Below are positions 10,870 to 25,159 of a stretch of DNA of 64,000 nucleotides, one piece after another. Numbering within the stretch: the first letter of the stretch is position 1; each line of letters begins with the position of its first letter. The notes under the pieces are model-generated. The model saw nothing but the letters and a program-made list of their open reading frames with translations. It searched no databases and had not been told where the DNA came from. The DNA comes from Diadophis punctatus similis (taxonomy: Eukaryota; Chordata; Lepidosauria; Squamata; Dipsadidae), in NCBI GenBank assembly GCA_023053685.1, contig JALIGW010000002.1, positions 256,732,846-256,796,845 on the forward strand, read 5' to 3'. The position numbers and the translations under genes are program-made.

Positions 10870-11286
10870 TCAATGTGTCTGGACCTTGAACCTGTGAAAC
10901 GTGTTTCTGAAAATGTAAACTACTGATTGATTGTCTTCCATCATGATGATTGGTTGGGTCGGTCTGGTCCAGATATCTGTAACTAGAAAGTCAAACCAAA
11001 TTAGTGAGTTGCACGCGTCTGAAGCGCACGCGTATTCAGCTTCCGTTGAAGAACAAGAAACAAAACTTTGTTTTCTCACATTCCAATAAACTGGACATCC
11101 ATTCAGGAACATTATGTAACCTGAAGTGCTTTTTCTTGACTCCTTGTCACTTGCCCAATCGGCATCTGCATAACAATACAATTCTGCAAAATCAGTATGT
11201 GTAGGTTCTAGCTTTAATTTTAAGTGTTGTATGTATTTCAAATACTTCAATAACTTCTTAATACATGACCATTTGGAAGTTATCAA
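10870..11286 (-). pseudogene. copia RNase H domain remnant
   Basis: The frame carries the copia RNase H hallmarks: YADADWASD (catalytic Asp), RKSTSGYIMFLNGCPVYW, SSTEAEYACASDA (catalytic Glu) and the late MEDNQS. Upstream of KKLLKYLKYIQH the RT and integrase are missing, and the frame joins gag sequence near 11275. The last residues are lost to a frame break before the LTR. RNase H removes the RNA strand during reverse transcription. Without RT the fragment has no known use. Confidence 0.88.
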
Positions 11287-12572
11287 TTACACTGCCCCTT
11301 TCAGCTAAGTCTTTTCGCATGCCCTTCATTTTTGTTAAATGTGCCCCAACACTTTCTCCAGGCTTAAGTCTGGAACCATGAAACTCTGACAGTAGTAAAC
11401 AAGTGGATTCCAGTGAAATTGGGCGAAAACACAGATCTAACTGAGTCCAGATTTCTTGGACAGTTGCATCAGGAGGAAAAGTTAACTGCATTTCTGTGTC
11501 CATTGACATCAGTAACGTGGTACTTGCTCTGGCATCTAAGTCTATTATTGCATCATCCCATGGTTGTGGAGGGGGATGAAAAATCATGCCATATGTGCCT
11601 TCACGACGTAGCAAAAGTCTAATTTCACTAACCCAGGCTTTGTAATTTTCTCCTGATTGTTTTAACCTCGCATTGCCAGCTAATGGGACAATGGGGGCCT
11701 GGTGTTGTTGAGGTAATGCTACACAGCAGGCCTTGCTTGAATTGGGGGCTGCACTGGTTGTGGTGCGGCCCTTGGAGCAGCCTGAACTCGGGGCTGCTGC
11801 TGAGGAGCTTGGGCAGCAATAGGAACAGGCTGAGGTGCCCCAGGAATAGGTTGAAACATTTGTTGTGGTGGCATCTGTTGTGTGCCTTGTATAAATCTTT
11901 GTTGCAGCGGGAGCTGTTGTATTTGCCTCTGTGCCTGAGGTCCCATATAGGTTATATTAGGAGGCTGTATAAAGTATGATTCTGAAATTCTAGGTGGCAC
12001 AGGTGGCTGGGCCTGCACTTGCAAACGGGACATCATTGTGTCCAGTCCCACTTGAGCTAGGTAGTCTTTATTATACATTTGCATTAATTCGGCCTTTTTG
12101 CCACTAGATGGTGCTTCCAACTTCCAACTCTGTTAATCTGTTAAACATTACTTTTTGGAAATTCATACTGTGCTTCATAGTAAAGTTGATCTCTGAGGCC
12201 AGCCCCTTCTGACGTATACATGTGTCTTTCATCTAGAAGGATTGAGGCGGCGCCCATTTGTGGGCGGGCCTCTAAGTTGCATGAAGAAGCCGGAAATGAA
12301 GCCATCTTTATCCCTTCAGGAATTTGGGGGAGTTGGCAGACATTTTGTTCTATTCTTTTTGCAAGAAAACGTTGTCTAGCTGCAGCCAACTCTGTTTCTA
12401 AATGCTCAATTTGGCTTATTTCATCCTGACTTGATCGTACAGGAGAATAGGGAGCTTCAGTATAAATCTCTGCCTGAATGGGCTCATAGTGCACTTTCGG
12501 TTTAGCTCCAACACCAATAAATTCTGCCCCCTGGGTTAATGGTGTACTTTGTTTGTTTATCTCTTCACCCAC
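11258..12572 (-). pseudogene. copia Gag, in three broken frames
   Basis: Three consecutive minus-strand frames cover it. 12572-12141 is an N-terminal polar region. 12120-11719 is a Gln/Pro-rich linker with repeated PQP and QQ runs. 11614-11258 contains a UBN2-type copia Gag segment (AIIDLDARASTTLLMSM, EIWTQLDLCF, GESVGAHLTKMKGMRKDLA). The breaks are at 12121-12141 and 11615-11719. No zinc knuckle remains because the deletion to RNase H removes it. The Gln/Pro-rich linker is shared with the second copia copy at 17707-18039. Confidence 0.8.
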
Positions 12573-12899
12573 TAACCTGATATCACATTCTTCATGTGTT
12601 TCGACAGCTGCTTCGGTGGCCGTTGGAAGCGGAGAAGCAAGTTTCAGAGAGATGCTATTTACTTTCCTTTGAGGTGTAGACTGGGCATTTCCAGAAATGA
12701 TTTCCTCTTTCTGCAGTTCCAGGATTTGTTGTCAGAGTTCTTCTTCAGTAAGCGACATTTTGGAAGATTTACGAGAGAGTTCTCTTCGAAGAGGCAATAA
12801 ATCTATCTCTCTAACTGGCCTAAGAACACATAAAACTGTTTGGATAGATTCCAAAGGAATTTAATGAGGAAGAGTTAAAAAACCTCTCCTCTGTTACCA

Positions 12900-13236
12900 T
12901 GACGCAATTAGAAAATAAATCTTAGAGGTGATGAATCTTTTCCTTTGGAAACCAATCCTTGCTAATAAAGCGCGAGTATAAAATCTAAATAACAAGATAT
13001 TTATTTCAGTATAAAATAATATAAAAACACTAAATCTTAATAATTACATCTTGACAACCTTAATATACGTCCTCTCTTGGAGAGGGCTAGCAGCGGAATA
13101 ATAATGGAGGATGAGAAAGGAATTTAACACTTGCGCAGTTCACACTCAACGTGACTGCTTTGATTTGCTAAGAACCTCTGGGTCATAAAGTCTGACATAT
13201 GAGTACAGCTGACAATCAGAAAATCACCTCGTGACA
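12900..13236 (-). repeat. copia 5' LTR
   Basis: Direct repeat of 10347-10685. The initiator-Met-type primer-binding site lies just inside it at about 12887-12899 on the minus strand. Confidence 0.92.
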
Positions 13237-13427
13237 GAACAGGCCGAGTGGGGGTCCCACCCGCCATAAGGACACTGTGGAGCAGCTGCTCCAAGGTACA
13301 CCGGGGAAGAAGGAGGTTGTTTCAAAATTATTTCATTTCTCACAGGTCTCTGCTGAAATTAACCCACCCCAATAAATGTTAAGTTTTCTCATAATTCCTC
13401 CTTGGATGTTTCCCCTGATTATTATGA

Positions 13428-14205
13428 AATTCAATGGTGAAAAAAGTAAGGTTATACATTTAGGCAGGAAAAACAAATGCACAGGTACAATATATGTGGT
13501 ACCTTGCTCAATAGTAGTAACTGTGAGAGGGATCTTAGTCCAAGTGTTCAACCATTTAAATATGAGCCAGCACTGTGCAGCAGCTGCCAAAATAGCCAAC
13601 ACAATTCTAGGCTGCATAAACAGAGGGATAGAATCCAGATCACGTGAAGTGTTAATACCACTTTATAATGCCTTGGTAAGGCCACGCTTTGAATACTGCA
13701 TCCAGTTTTGGTCGACACGATGTAAAAAAGATGTTGAGACTCTAGAAAGAGTGCAGAGAAGAGCAACAAAGGTGATTAGGGGACGAGGCTAAAACATAGG
13801 AAGAACGGTTGCACTGCAGGAACTGTGTATGTCTAGTTTAATGAAAAGAAGGACTAGGGGAGACATGATAACAGGGTTCCAATATCTCAGGGGCTGCCAC
13901 AAAGAAGAGGGAGTCAAGCTCGTCTCCAAAGCACCTGAGGGCAGGACAAGAAGCAATGGGTGGAAACTAATCAAAGAGAGAAGCAACTTAGAACTAAGGA
14001 GAAATTACCTGACAGTTAGAACAATTAATCAGTGGAACAACTTCCCTCTAGAAGTTGTGGGTGCTCCAACAATGGAAATTTTTAAGAAGATGTTGGATAA
14101 CCATTTGTCTGAAGTGGTGGTAGGGTTTCCTGCCTAGGCAGGGGGTTGGACTAGAAGACCTCCAAGATCCCTTCCATTTTTCTATTCTATTCCTTCCCTC
14201 AAAAC
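13428..14205 (+). mobile_element. CR1 LINE 3' part in gene A intron
   Basis: It encodes the end of CR1 ORF2 from FNGEKSKVIHLG through [18 protein letters not shown] and [11 protein letters not shown] to [12 protein letters not shown], with stops and frame breaks, then the short 3' UTR. It is 5' truncated inside the RT thumb. The orthologous intron insertion is present in genes B and C. Confidence 0.9.
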
Positions 14206-14222
14206 TGACTTTGAGTGAGATT

Positions 14223-14459
<237 letters not shown>

Positions 14460-14663
14460 TATATATATACCATAGATAATTGTAAAGAAAGAGATGTTTT
14501 CTAGATATTTTCAAAGCTTTCATGACTCATGAATATAGAAATCATCATGTCTATATCATACCCCTGTAGGCATGCAAACATACAACCTAATGGAATTTCT
14601 CAGAAATTCAGAAGGAAATTCACTTGACTTTCTACACTTTGATCTTTTTCTCTGACCTTGTAA

Positions 14664-16595
<1,932 letters not shown>

Positions 16596-16694
16596 ATGCA
16601 TGGAGTGTGGAAAGACCTTTGCTCAGAATAGATATCTATCTTAAAAAATGATCCACTCTCGGGAGAAACCATACAGCAATAGCAATTCTACTTA
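16596..16694 (+). pseudogene. Former terminal finger of gene A, out of frame
   Basis: In the frame abandoned after finger 18 one reads [18 protein letters not shown], then a stop (TAA at about 16642), then decayed sequence equal to the C-terminus of gene B. The remnant shows that the protein once ended with another finger. Confidence 0.85.
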
Positions 16695-16745
16695 GATTTA
16701 TATGCTACTCCACAATGCTTTACCACTTTATCTCTTAGCAGTTTA

Positions 16746-17082
16746 TGTCACGATGTGAATATTGTCAGTTTGTGCATCTCTATGTTTTCTACTGTTTCTT
16801 GTATTTATGGTCAAGCAGATGTATGATATATTCTATTACGCATGCCTGCATTCCAGAAGTTTCCTCCTTCCTTCTCTTTCGCCATTTCTGCCAAAAGCAG
16901 AAGTGATTAATTCATTAGCCGATAAGATGTAGCTTACTAAGGATTCTTTTTATTACTTTTCTACTGAAATAAATATTTTGTTAATTAGATTTGAATCTCG
17001 GTTTTATTTTTAATGAGAATGACTTCAAAAGGAGCAAAGATCCATCGACCTCCACGAGGGATTTAGTCCTCCTCCTCTAACA
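16746..17082 (+). repeat. copia LTR (second element), 5' end
   Basis: The block starts TGTCACGATGTG and ends CTAACA, 337 bases, the same size as the LTRs of the first copia and similar at both ends. It is followed at 17083 by TGGTATCAGACATGG, a copia-type initiator-Met primer-binding site. It interrupts the SINE-derived 3' UTR of gene A about 150 bases after the stop codon. AATAAA at 16968-16973 could end the gene A transcript. Confidence 0.82.
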
Positions 17083-18039
17083 TGGTATCAGACATGGTTG
17101 TAAGATTTATAGCTCCCTTTGAAAGTTTTATTGCGTTTTAGGATAGTTAGCTAATTAGAGAGATTTATGACCAGCCATGTCCACGAAGGGAGATAAGGAA
17201 TTACAGCTAGAAGCAACTGAAAAATCTACTGCAGAAAGTTTTTCCCTGCATGAAGAAGTCTCACCAACTCTCTTTGGAACGCAAACGGAAGATATTACCG
17301 GGGCATCTTCACAAGCGGAACAAGATTTATCTACAGAGGTTAGTAAAAGTTACCCAACCACATTGTTTGCCCCTGGGGGAGATTCAACACGTTTAGGAGC
17401 TATTCCAAAAATCTCTCAAGCCTCACAAGATGAGGAGGCATCCTTTTATAGGCAGCAAATTGCCAGCCCACGAACGTCTTCCATAGGGCAGACAAGTGCT
17501 GAAAGAGAAATAAATTTAACTTATGGCCAGGCGCTGCAAAGACAGCAGGAACAGATAGATCTTTTACAAAGGGAATTACACGAAACTAAATTGCATGCAT
17601 TCTTTCATACTGAAAAGCAAGATGTCCGCCCACCTTCAGACATTCCAGACAGGGCCATGATTGCCCCTCCTTTCCTCCTTTAAACAAATTAGAACAACGC
17701 CCTTGGATGGAGACGTCACAATCACATGGGCAGAAATTTTTTGATGAAAGAGACTATGAATATGCTTATGCTGCACTGCCATCTAGTGGTGACAGAAGGG
17801 ATCTTTTTTTCCGTGTGATTCAGGAACAAAATGAAACTCTGCATAAGCAGAACGAATCCTTGTATAAACAAAATGAAAATTTGAATAAACAATTAAAACC
17901 ACCTCCTACTCCAGCACCAGGGGCCCAACCTGTGCCTGCTCCAGGGCCACCACCAGCTGTGGCAGCCCAACTTTTGCCTGTTCCAGCTCTACCACCTATT
18001 GCTGCCCCTCAGCAACAGCCAGTCCAGGCACAAACTTGA
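17083..18039 (+). pseudogene. copia leader and Gag N-terminus, truncated
   Basis: The frame 17177-17683 starts MSTKGDKELQLEATEKST and is polar, with a predicted helix around RQQEQIDLLQRELHETK. After a frame break near 17680 it continues at 17707-18039 with RDYEYAYAALPSSGDRRD, a coiled QNE repeat and a Pro/Ala/Gln-rich linker like that of the first copia element. At 18039 it stops abruptly at a LINE fragment. There is no pol, no 3' LTR and no target duplication. It is a 5' half element joined to a LINE. Confidence 0.78.
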
Positions 18040-18668
18040 TGATCATGACCTTGATGATGATCCTCACTCAGTAAAGGACCTTGGAGTACTCATCTCTAAC
18101 GATCTGAGTGCCAGAGCCCACTGCAACAACATAGCTAAGAAGGCATTAAGAGTGGTTAACCTAATCTTGAGCAGCTTCTTCTCAGGTAACATTGTACTCT
18201 TAACCAGAGCATACAAAACATTTGCTAGACCGATTCTTGAATACAGCTCATCTGTCTGGAACCCACACTACATATCAGACATTAACACAATTGAGAATGT
18301 CCAGAAATACTTCACAAGAAGAGTATTACATTCCTCTGTTCACAACAGAATACCTTATGAAACCAGACTTGAAATTTTGGGACTTGAAAATTTAGAACTC
18401 CGCCGCCTTCGATCTGACCTAAGTGTAGCTCACAAAATTATCTGCCACAATGTCCTACCTGTTAACGACTACTTCAGATTCAACCGCAATAATACACCAG
18501 CTCACAATAGATACAAACTTAATGTAAGCCGCTCCAAACTTGATTGCAAAAAATTCGACTTCAACAACAGAGTGGTCATTGCCTGGAACACTTTACTTGA
18601 CTCAGTAGTTTCTTCCCCAAACCCCAAAAACTTCAATAAAACAAATACAAAATACAAAAAAAAAAAGC
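18040..18668 (+). mobile_element. Jockey-superfamily LINE, RT C-terminal fragment
   Basis: The frame reads KDLGVLISNDLSARAHC, then TFARPILEYSSSVWNPHY, then RLEILGLENLELRRLRSDL and RSKLDCKKFDFNNRVVIAWN, the thumb and C-terminal region of a CR1/L2/Rex-like reverse transcriptase, ending in an A-rich tail. A second 3' end of the same family lies at 22641-22990. I cannot name the clade with certainty. Confidence 0.75.
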
Positions 18669-19020
18669 TTTCACGCCCACCCTGGAGGTCAGGTTTGGAG
18701 AAAGCCGGAGCACTCAAGGCAAAGATGCTCCCCATCAGCCGGTCAACCCACCCGCCCTGCACGCCTTTGCTGCGCTTTGGCCGACCCCAGCCACTCGCTT
18801 GAGGAGGCTCTCCCCGCTTGTGCATGCCCTCCCGACCCCGCCACAGCCAGGGGGTCACACGAGGAGAAGGAGGAGGGGGGTTGTCTTTGGGAAAGCCTCT
18901 GCTCGTGCTTACTCCTCAGCCAGCCCAGATTTCTGAAAAGTTGCCAAGAAGAAAGAAAAGGAGTAGCGAAGAGCCCCAAGGAGGGCTTGCTGGGTCAGCC
19001 CATCCTTGATTTTCCGGGAG
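18669..19020. other. GC-rich stretch, no gene recognised
   Basis: Short overlapping open frames on both strands reflect base composition only. No matching copy is seen in unit C. Confidence 0.4.
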
Positions 19021-19165
19021 AGAGAGGGGGGGGGAGAGAAAGGGAGAGAGAAGGAGGGAGAGAGGAAGGGAGAGACAGATGAGAGAAGAGGGAGAGAAAG
19101 AGGAAGGAGAGGGGGGGAGAGAAAGAGGAAGGGAGGGAGAGAGAGAGACAGAGAGAGAGAAAAAG
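19021..19165. repeat. (GA)n low-complexity tract
   Basis: GAGA and GGGAGA runs. The right end is shared with unit C near 43145-43185. Confidence 0.9.
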
Positions 19166-19174
19166 GTGAAGAAC

Positions 19175-19440
19175 ACACCTGAGGCTGGGTGTGGCAAGAG
19201 GTGGCTGGGAGGGGAGGGGTGAGACAGGGCTGGGTGTGGCAAATAATTTAACAATGACAGGCTGGGTAGGCGTGGTGGGTCATGTGACTAGGTGGGACTG
19301 AATGATGTTGAGATGGCCACGCCCACCCAGTTGTTAAATTATTGGCTCCCGGTGTTTTCTTTTCTGTGGGAAATGGGTCCGAATGGCTCTTTGAGTGTTT
19401 AAGGTTGCAGACCCCTGGACTCTGTCAACAACAACCTACG
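19175..19440. mobile_element. hAT-like non-autonomous repeat, partial
   Basis: The segment ending gtttaaggttgcagacccctg resembles the inverted terminus CAGGGGTCTGCAACC of hAT-type repeats. The same piece occurs at 43190-43442. The central part has GTGTGGC and CACGCCC motifs. The left terminus was not identified. Confidence 0.5.
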
Positions 19441-19449
19441 ATAAAAAAG

Positions 19450-20113
19450 TATTTATTTATTTATTTATTTAGTGCTCTTATATGCTGCCCTACTCCCTGG
19501 GGACTCATGGCAGCATACAACATTTAAAGAACAGCTAAACAATATAATTTAATAACAATTTAAAATACATTTTAAAAACATACAAAAAACATACATACGT
19601 GGGGGAGACCAAGATGAAAATCGTCTCAAAACCCCGCCTGTGGGAAGAGCCATGTCTTCATGGCTTTTCGGAAGGCCAGCAAGGTGGGGACAGTTCGTGT
19701 CTCTGGGGGGAGTTGGTTCCAGAGAGCAGGGGCCCCTACAGAGAAGGCCCTCCCCCTAGGACCCACCAGCCGACATTGTTTAGTTGACGGGACCTGGAGG
19801 AGACCCACTCTGTGGGACCTAACCGGTCGAAGGGAAGTATGAGGTAGGATGCGGTCCCGGAGGTAACCTGGTCCTAAGCCATGTAGGGCTTTAAAGATGA
19901 TGATCAACACCTTGAATTGTACCCGGAGACCAATGGGCAACCAATGCAACTGGTGGAGTATGGGTGTTACGTGGGTGTATCTTGGAACACCCACCACAGC
20001 ACGCGCAGCTGCATTTTGCACCAGTTGAAGTCTCCAAATACTCTTCAAGGGTAGCCCCATGTAGAGCGCATTACAGTAGTCCAATCGGGAGGTGACAAGG
20101 GCATGAGACGGGT
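19450..20113 (-). mobile_element. L2 LINE 3' end in unit B
   Basis: On the minus strand an open frame reads RLDYCNALYMGLPLKSIWRL, then YTHVTPILHQLHWLPIGLRV, FKALHGLGPGYL and RAFSVGAPALWNQLPPE, the C-terminal part of L2 ORF2. The 3' UTR and a TTTA-type tail (19450-19470) follow. It is absent from unit C, so it arrived after the duplication. It removed the left half of the TIR repeat that follows. Confidence 0.92.
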
Positions 20114-20351
20114 CATGGCTTCCCCATGGATTTTGCTTTTGGAAAGGTTGCAGAAGACAATCACATGACCTTGGGACACAGCAACGGTCATAAGTCCGAA
20201 CCATTTGCCAAGTGTCTGAATTTTGATCACATGATCATCGGATGCTACAAAGGTAGTAAATGTAAAAAATGGTCATGTCACTTTTTTCAGTGACTCCGTT
20301 GTAACTTTGAACGGTCACTAAATGAATTGTTGTATAGCAAGGGCTACCTGT
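20114..20351 (+). mobile_element. TIR repeat, right part (family of 43601-43996)
   Basis: It matches 43754-43996 and ends with agggctacctgtt. Its left half is missing next to the L2 insertion. Confidence 0.8.
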
Positions 20352-21065
20352 TCTACATTCATTAGGGGAAACTTAACGAAGACCCCTGTATGAACCCGCA
20401 CCTGCCTGGTATTTAACCCTGAAGGATTTCTAATTTCTAGATCAAAGGAGTGGTGGGAATCCTTTGAATTCTGCACAAGATCAGTAGGATCTTTCCAATC
20501 TCAGGGAAGAGATCGGCTGGGTCCTCAGCTGGGAGAAACCGAAGAAGAAGGAAGAGCAAAGGCAACAGCTGGAAAAGGAGGTTGAATGGAGGCAGAAGCC
20601 ACACCAGCCTTCGATTCTGGGACAGCTGACCGATCGGTTTGGTCAGGACATGGATGTTAATGCAGTTTCTTCTACAGAGTTTTGGGATTTAGAGTATTTG
20701 TGTTTTGTGTATTTTGTTATTTGATTTTAAATGGGTTTTGTCTCTCAAAGGCCGGCAAGGCGTCTAAAGTGCCGTCTTCCTTGGATTTTTCATCTTGTTT
20801 AACAAACGTGATTGATCCTATGATCCCCCTATCTTTAGTGAGGCTGATGTGGCTAGCAAGCTTTCTTTGGGAATTGACAGGCTGGATTCAAAGTTTCCGC
20901 AACAGCTGAAGTTCTTGAGCCTTCCGATTGCAAGATTGGATCCTTGTAGGCTGAGACAGGGGTCTCTGGCTCTAGTTTGACAGTTTAGATGGGGGGAACG
21001 GAGGTGGTGTATTTTTTATTTTTTTTGCTTTGAGTGGCTTGTGTGTTCTTTTCCTTAGCTTCTCT
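20352..21065. other. Duplicated 5' flank of gene B, no gene recognised
   Basis: It is nearly identical to 43997-44635. The segment 20440-20640 has an acidic-helix-like open composition but no start, splice signals or domain that I can defend. It may hold distal regulatory sequence. Confidence 0.4.
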
Positions 21066-21172
21066 CTTCCTTTATTAATTTAATTTAATTTAATTTAATT
21101 TAATTTAATTTAATTTAATGGATTTGTATGCCGCCCAACTCCCTAGGGACTCTGGGCGGCTCACAACATATT
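21066..21172 (-). mobile_element. L2 3' end with (TTTAA)n tail
   Basis: Ten or so TTTAA units precede the reverse complement of the L2 3' UTR (gccgcccaactccctaggga). Unit C reads straight through the site as cctttattaatgggagg near 44640, so the insertion is specific to B, with attaat on both sides. Confidence 0.85.
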
Positions 21173-22640
21173 CAGATATTAATGGGAGGGGGTGCTTTTC
21201 CTTTGGGGACGTTGTGTCTTTTCTTACATAGTCAAGCAGAATTCCTCCATCCTGTGCCAGCTCCACCCTCATGCTTTGCACTTGTCTTTTTGGTGACAGA
21301 GAAATCACACTTCAAACTTTTCACTTCCGTCTTTTTTTTTAAAGGGTGAGGGAGGAAAGCATCAGCTCCCCAAACCCTACGAGAGGGGTTCACTCCGGGA
21401 TCGAAGGCTAGAAGGTTAGAAGGGAGGTGGATTCCCAACAGTACAATGACAGATTATGCAAATCCTGCAGGAATGGCCAATTAATCACCGGGCAAGGTGT
21501 GAGCGGGATCTAGTTGATCTCTGAATTCGCTTCCAACTCCACACTCCTCCGGAGAGTCAGCGTGATGTCACAGAGGCTCCCAGTCCTTGGAAACCTGGAG
21601 GGGGATTAGCTGAAGGAAGGGGCTGCTTCTGCCCATCCTCCTCCTCCTCTTCTATAACTCCTATGTAGACATGGGGGGGAGGCAGAGAAAAAAAAGCCTG
21701 GCTAGGCAAGGCGAAAGAAAACAGCTGCAGCAGCTGCTAGACGGGGAATGAAGAAATCCTCCCGGCCTTTTCTTTCCCCTCTCGCTTTTGGGGAGGCTCC
21801 CCCCCCCGTGCCTGAAAACCAGGCGTCTTCTCTCCAAAGAAGCGCAAGGAGAAAAGCCAGAAAGTCCCGTTGCCTCTTGAAAAAGCCCCTTTGGGACCAT
21901 AAAGGTGATACTGTTCTCCAAACCGAAATGCATTCAGGTGAACACAGATCCTGTCCAGCTCAGGAAAAAAGAGCTCCCAATTGAAGGATTCTTAGCATTT
22001 TCTCAGAGGTTCCTTTGTGCACCCGTGTGGAGAGTCTGCATTCCCATCACCTGTAACACCTTGTGAAATACAGATAATGGTCCCGTTTTATAGATAGGAA
22101 ATTGAAGCTGGGAGAGAGAGAGACCACCCTGTGTGAAATTTAAAACTACATCACTTCTTCTTCCTTGAGGATATAGTATTCATTTGAATATTTCCACGGA
22201 AGACCCAGTATTTCAAATAATCCTACTTACCCCCCCCCCCCACACACAGATTCCTTCTCAACGCTTTATGGATTATTACCTGTGACCGAAGCTAGCATCT
22301 CCTGAATGTATCAATGATCTCAGTCTAGACGTTTAACTCCGATCCTTATCCGATTCTGAGCAGATAACCTGTTTCTGAATAACACCGCTTAGAGACTCTG
22401 CTTAGAAACCATTTGATTTGCAGGGGCAACTGGAGCTTCTCCGGAGGGAAGGCCTGTGGGGTGATGGGAGGGAAAGGTCAGCCCCCCTGCCCAGGCATCC
22501 CCCAGAGGCAGAGGGGGCATCCCCACAGTCAGGGAGGGGCTGGGAGGCCAAAGGGCTGCAGCTGAAAGAGGCCGAATCCAGGAAAGACACTTTCTCAAAG
22601 ATTCCTCAGGGGAAAATCTACTTTTTCAGAGTCTAAGAGG
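21173..22640. other. Duplicated 5' flank of gene B
   Basis: It matches unit C at 44645-45020 and 45575-46210. The part 21545-21990 has no counterpart in C. Several short GC-rich frames occur on both strands with no support as genes. Confidence 0.4.
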
Positions 22641-22990
22641 TCAGTAAGGGGCGTGCATAAGTGCACCAGCGGAGCCTACCATCCCTGTCCTAATGCTCCC
22701 TCTTATCAATACCCATCTTATGTATATGTGAACCGCTCCAAACTTGACTGTAGAAAATATGACTTTAGCAACAGAGTGGTAAATGCCTGGAACTCACTAC
22801 CTGACATTGTGGTTTCATCACCAAACCCCCAAAACTTTACCCTTAGACTGTCCACTGTTGACCTCACCCGATTCCTAAGAGGTCAGTCCTAATGTTCCCT
22901 CTTATCAGTACTCATCTTATGTTATATCTATGTATATTACCAACACGTACTTGACAAAAATAAATAAAATAAATAAACAAATAAAATAAA
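22641..22990 (+). mobile_element. LINE 3' end (family of 18040-18668)
   Basis: It encodes NRSKLDCRKYDFSNRVVNAW and NSLPDIVVSSPNPQNF, then the last codons, a 3' UTR with ttgacaaaaataaataaaat and an (AAATA)n tail. Unit C has a GGAA array at this position instead. Confidence 0.78.
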
Positions 22991-25159
22991 GGAGGAAGGG
23001 ATTCCTACTTCCTCCCCTCTGATTTCCACACACCTCCCCATTGAGATCCACAAGAGCACTTCTTGAATGAAACCCAACCTGCTATTTGTGTTGGGTCAGA
23101 AAACCCCACAGCGCTGGGGTAAAACCTGCCCTCCGGCAGCCACTTTGCTAGGAAGGGAGCAAAAGGCAGAAGCTTTCGAGGGGCGGGCAGGGCAGTGACC
23201 CCCACATGATTGGGGGGAGGGGCACTCCCACCCAGGAAATGTGTGTCTGTGAAGGTGCCTAAGGACCCCAAGTTCTCGAGAGCTGTGGGGCTGCGCCTCC
23301 ACGTTGCTCATCCATTGCAGCCCCCATCTTCACGTACGATCGGGTGTGTGTGTGTGCAAAAGGAAGTCCACATTCCCCTCCGGAGCTGGCATGAAGCACC
23401 TCCCACCTAGACTGAAGGGACCCCCTCCCCCTTTCTCCGCTTCTCTCTCTGCGCCGAACTCTCTCCTCCACAGGGTGGTCAAGGGAGACTCTGCCCGGAG
23501 ACCGATGACGCAGCAGAAGGGAGAATTCCAATTGGTGCTAGTGCTCCTGGCCTCTCCCTAATCCGAAATTCGAGCACGCCCCCGCCCAACCTCATCCAGA
23601 CCCACCGATTCCTCCTCTGGGGCCGGGTAGCAACGGCGTCTTTCTCCCCTGTCTTTGGGGGCGCTTGTGGGGCAGCAGCATCTCTGGGCTCGGCTGGGCT
23701 TCCCCCCCCCCCCCCAATGTCTCTGCTTTGAGGCGGTCGCCCGCTCTGCCTCTTTCCGCGGCACCCCTCCCATGCACGGGCTCCCTCGCCGGGGCTGCTT
23801 GTGTGGGGCGGGGAGGAGCCGGACCCAGACGCTTCCCGGTCCCCCTCCTCCCCCTCTCCGCTGCCAGGCGACCCCATGCGAAGAAAGCGAGGGGGGCATC
23901 TGGGTCCGGCTCAGCCGGCCTCTCCTCCGCTCGCAGCCACCTGGGCTCCAACTGGCACAGACTGATCCGCCATTTGTGTTTTCTTTTTAAACCAAAAAGG
24001 CTCAAGGGGGGGGGGGGGAACACTCCGTTTTCCTTCAGAATCAGCCGAGAAGAATCCTTCGGCTGACATTTGTGTCGAATGAAGGGAGATGAATGGAGGG
24101 AAGCGTGGATCAAGGCCCGCTGAATCGGCCAGGCGAAGCTCCAAATGGGAAAAAGGCCACCGGGCGCCCCCAAGTTCCCCGCTGCTGCCAGGCCCGCTTC
24201 GCTTGCAGAGGCCGAGAAGGGCGTCGCCAAGGACGGACACGGCTTCCCCTCCATCCCAGAGAGCTTCTGGCGGCCTCCTCGCTGGCCCTCCCCCCCCGGA
24301 TCCCCTGTGTCTGGAAGGGAGTAGATCCCTTGCACCGGTTGATCTTCTGCCTGAGAGGAAGGGGGGATCCATGAGGCTCTCCCCCCCCCCGCCTTCCATT
24401 CCCCCAAAGGGCTTCAGCTTCCCAGTGGCGCCTCGTGAGGTGAATTTCCCCCTCGATCCCTACGTGGAAATTGTTTTTTTTCCTCCTCATAGTTCAGCTT
24501 TCTCTTCCTTTTCCACGATCTCCCTTTCTGAGTTTTGCAATTCCACCTTTTCTCCAGCCAGAGATGAGTCGCCATTTCCCCCCTCTTCGCTTCCCAATGA
24601 AGGAGCCTCGTTATGAGGTAAAATTTCTGGAATATCCAGAGATTTCAAGCTTTTCCTCCATTGTGGAACCTTTTTCTCTTCCTCCTTTTCTCCTCAGTCT
24701 CTTTCCGGGGCCACCAGAGACGGATCATCTGAGAAAGGCAGCTGCATGGATCGAATTAAAGAAATAAAGAGAGAAATGGATAAATAAAAAAACCTCCAAT
24801 CCTTTTCCTGGTTGTGGCTTCCCTGCCTGCCTCCCACCTTCCTCCCCTTCAGGCCGGAGTTCGCGAGGTTCCCCAGAGAGCCTCCCGGTCCTCGTCTTCT
24901 GACCGCCCGGCCGTTTCTGACAGGATTTTGAGGCCTCCTCCAATCTCCGCGGAAGCTTCAGGGCGGCTATCCTTGAGGGAAGCGAGTTCAAATCCTCCAA
25001 AGAATTGGGAAAAGAAGCGCAGACGTCGAAGCCTTTGTCTGACAGGGAACCTTTCTTCCCCCTACTCCCAAGCCCATCATCCTTGTCCTCTCCCTTCCCC
25101 CTCTCATTTCGCTCCTCTTTCCCGCCCTTTCTACCATCCTGGCACTTTTCTGCCAAGGG
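22991..25159. other. GC- and CpG-rich region upstream of gene B
   Basis: CpG density rises strongly from about 23400. The region matches 46260-46709 and 49356-50690 in unit C, which lacks about 23830-24290. Many overlapping frames on both strands are explained by GC content. It is probably a CpG-island-type upstream region. Confidence 0.5.

Larger units (their letters stand above)
10347..13236 (-). mobile_element. Ty1/copia retrotransposon, internally deleted
   Basis: Two direct LTRs (10347-10685, 339 bp; 12900-13236, 337 bp) flank 2.2 kb of minus-strand internal sequence. They differ at about six positions plus one 2-base indel, and both begin TG and end CA. The flanks gaacg and gaaca are a 4/5 target duplication, and the empty site is visible in gene B at 33386-33390. 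Next to the 5' LTR on the minus strand lies a primer-binding site close to the 3' end of initiator Met tRNA (TGGTAACAGAGGA). A purine tract precedes the 3' LTR. Gag pieces remain and pol survives only as RNase H. Protease, integrase and reverse transcriptase are deleted. Confidence 0.93.

Noticed and set aside
20440..20960. Possible conserved exon duplicated at 44070-44580
   Set aside because: Conservation is explained by the recent duplication. No splice sites, start or domain support a gene.
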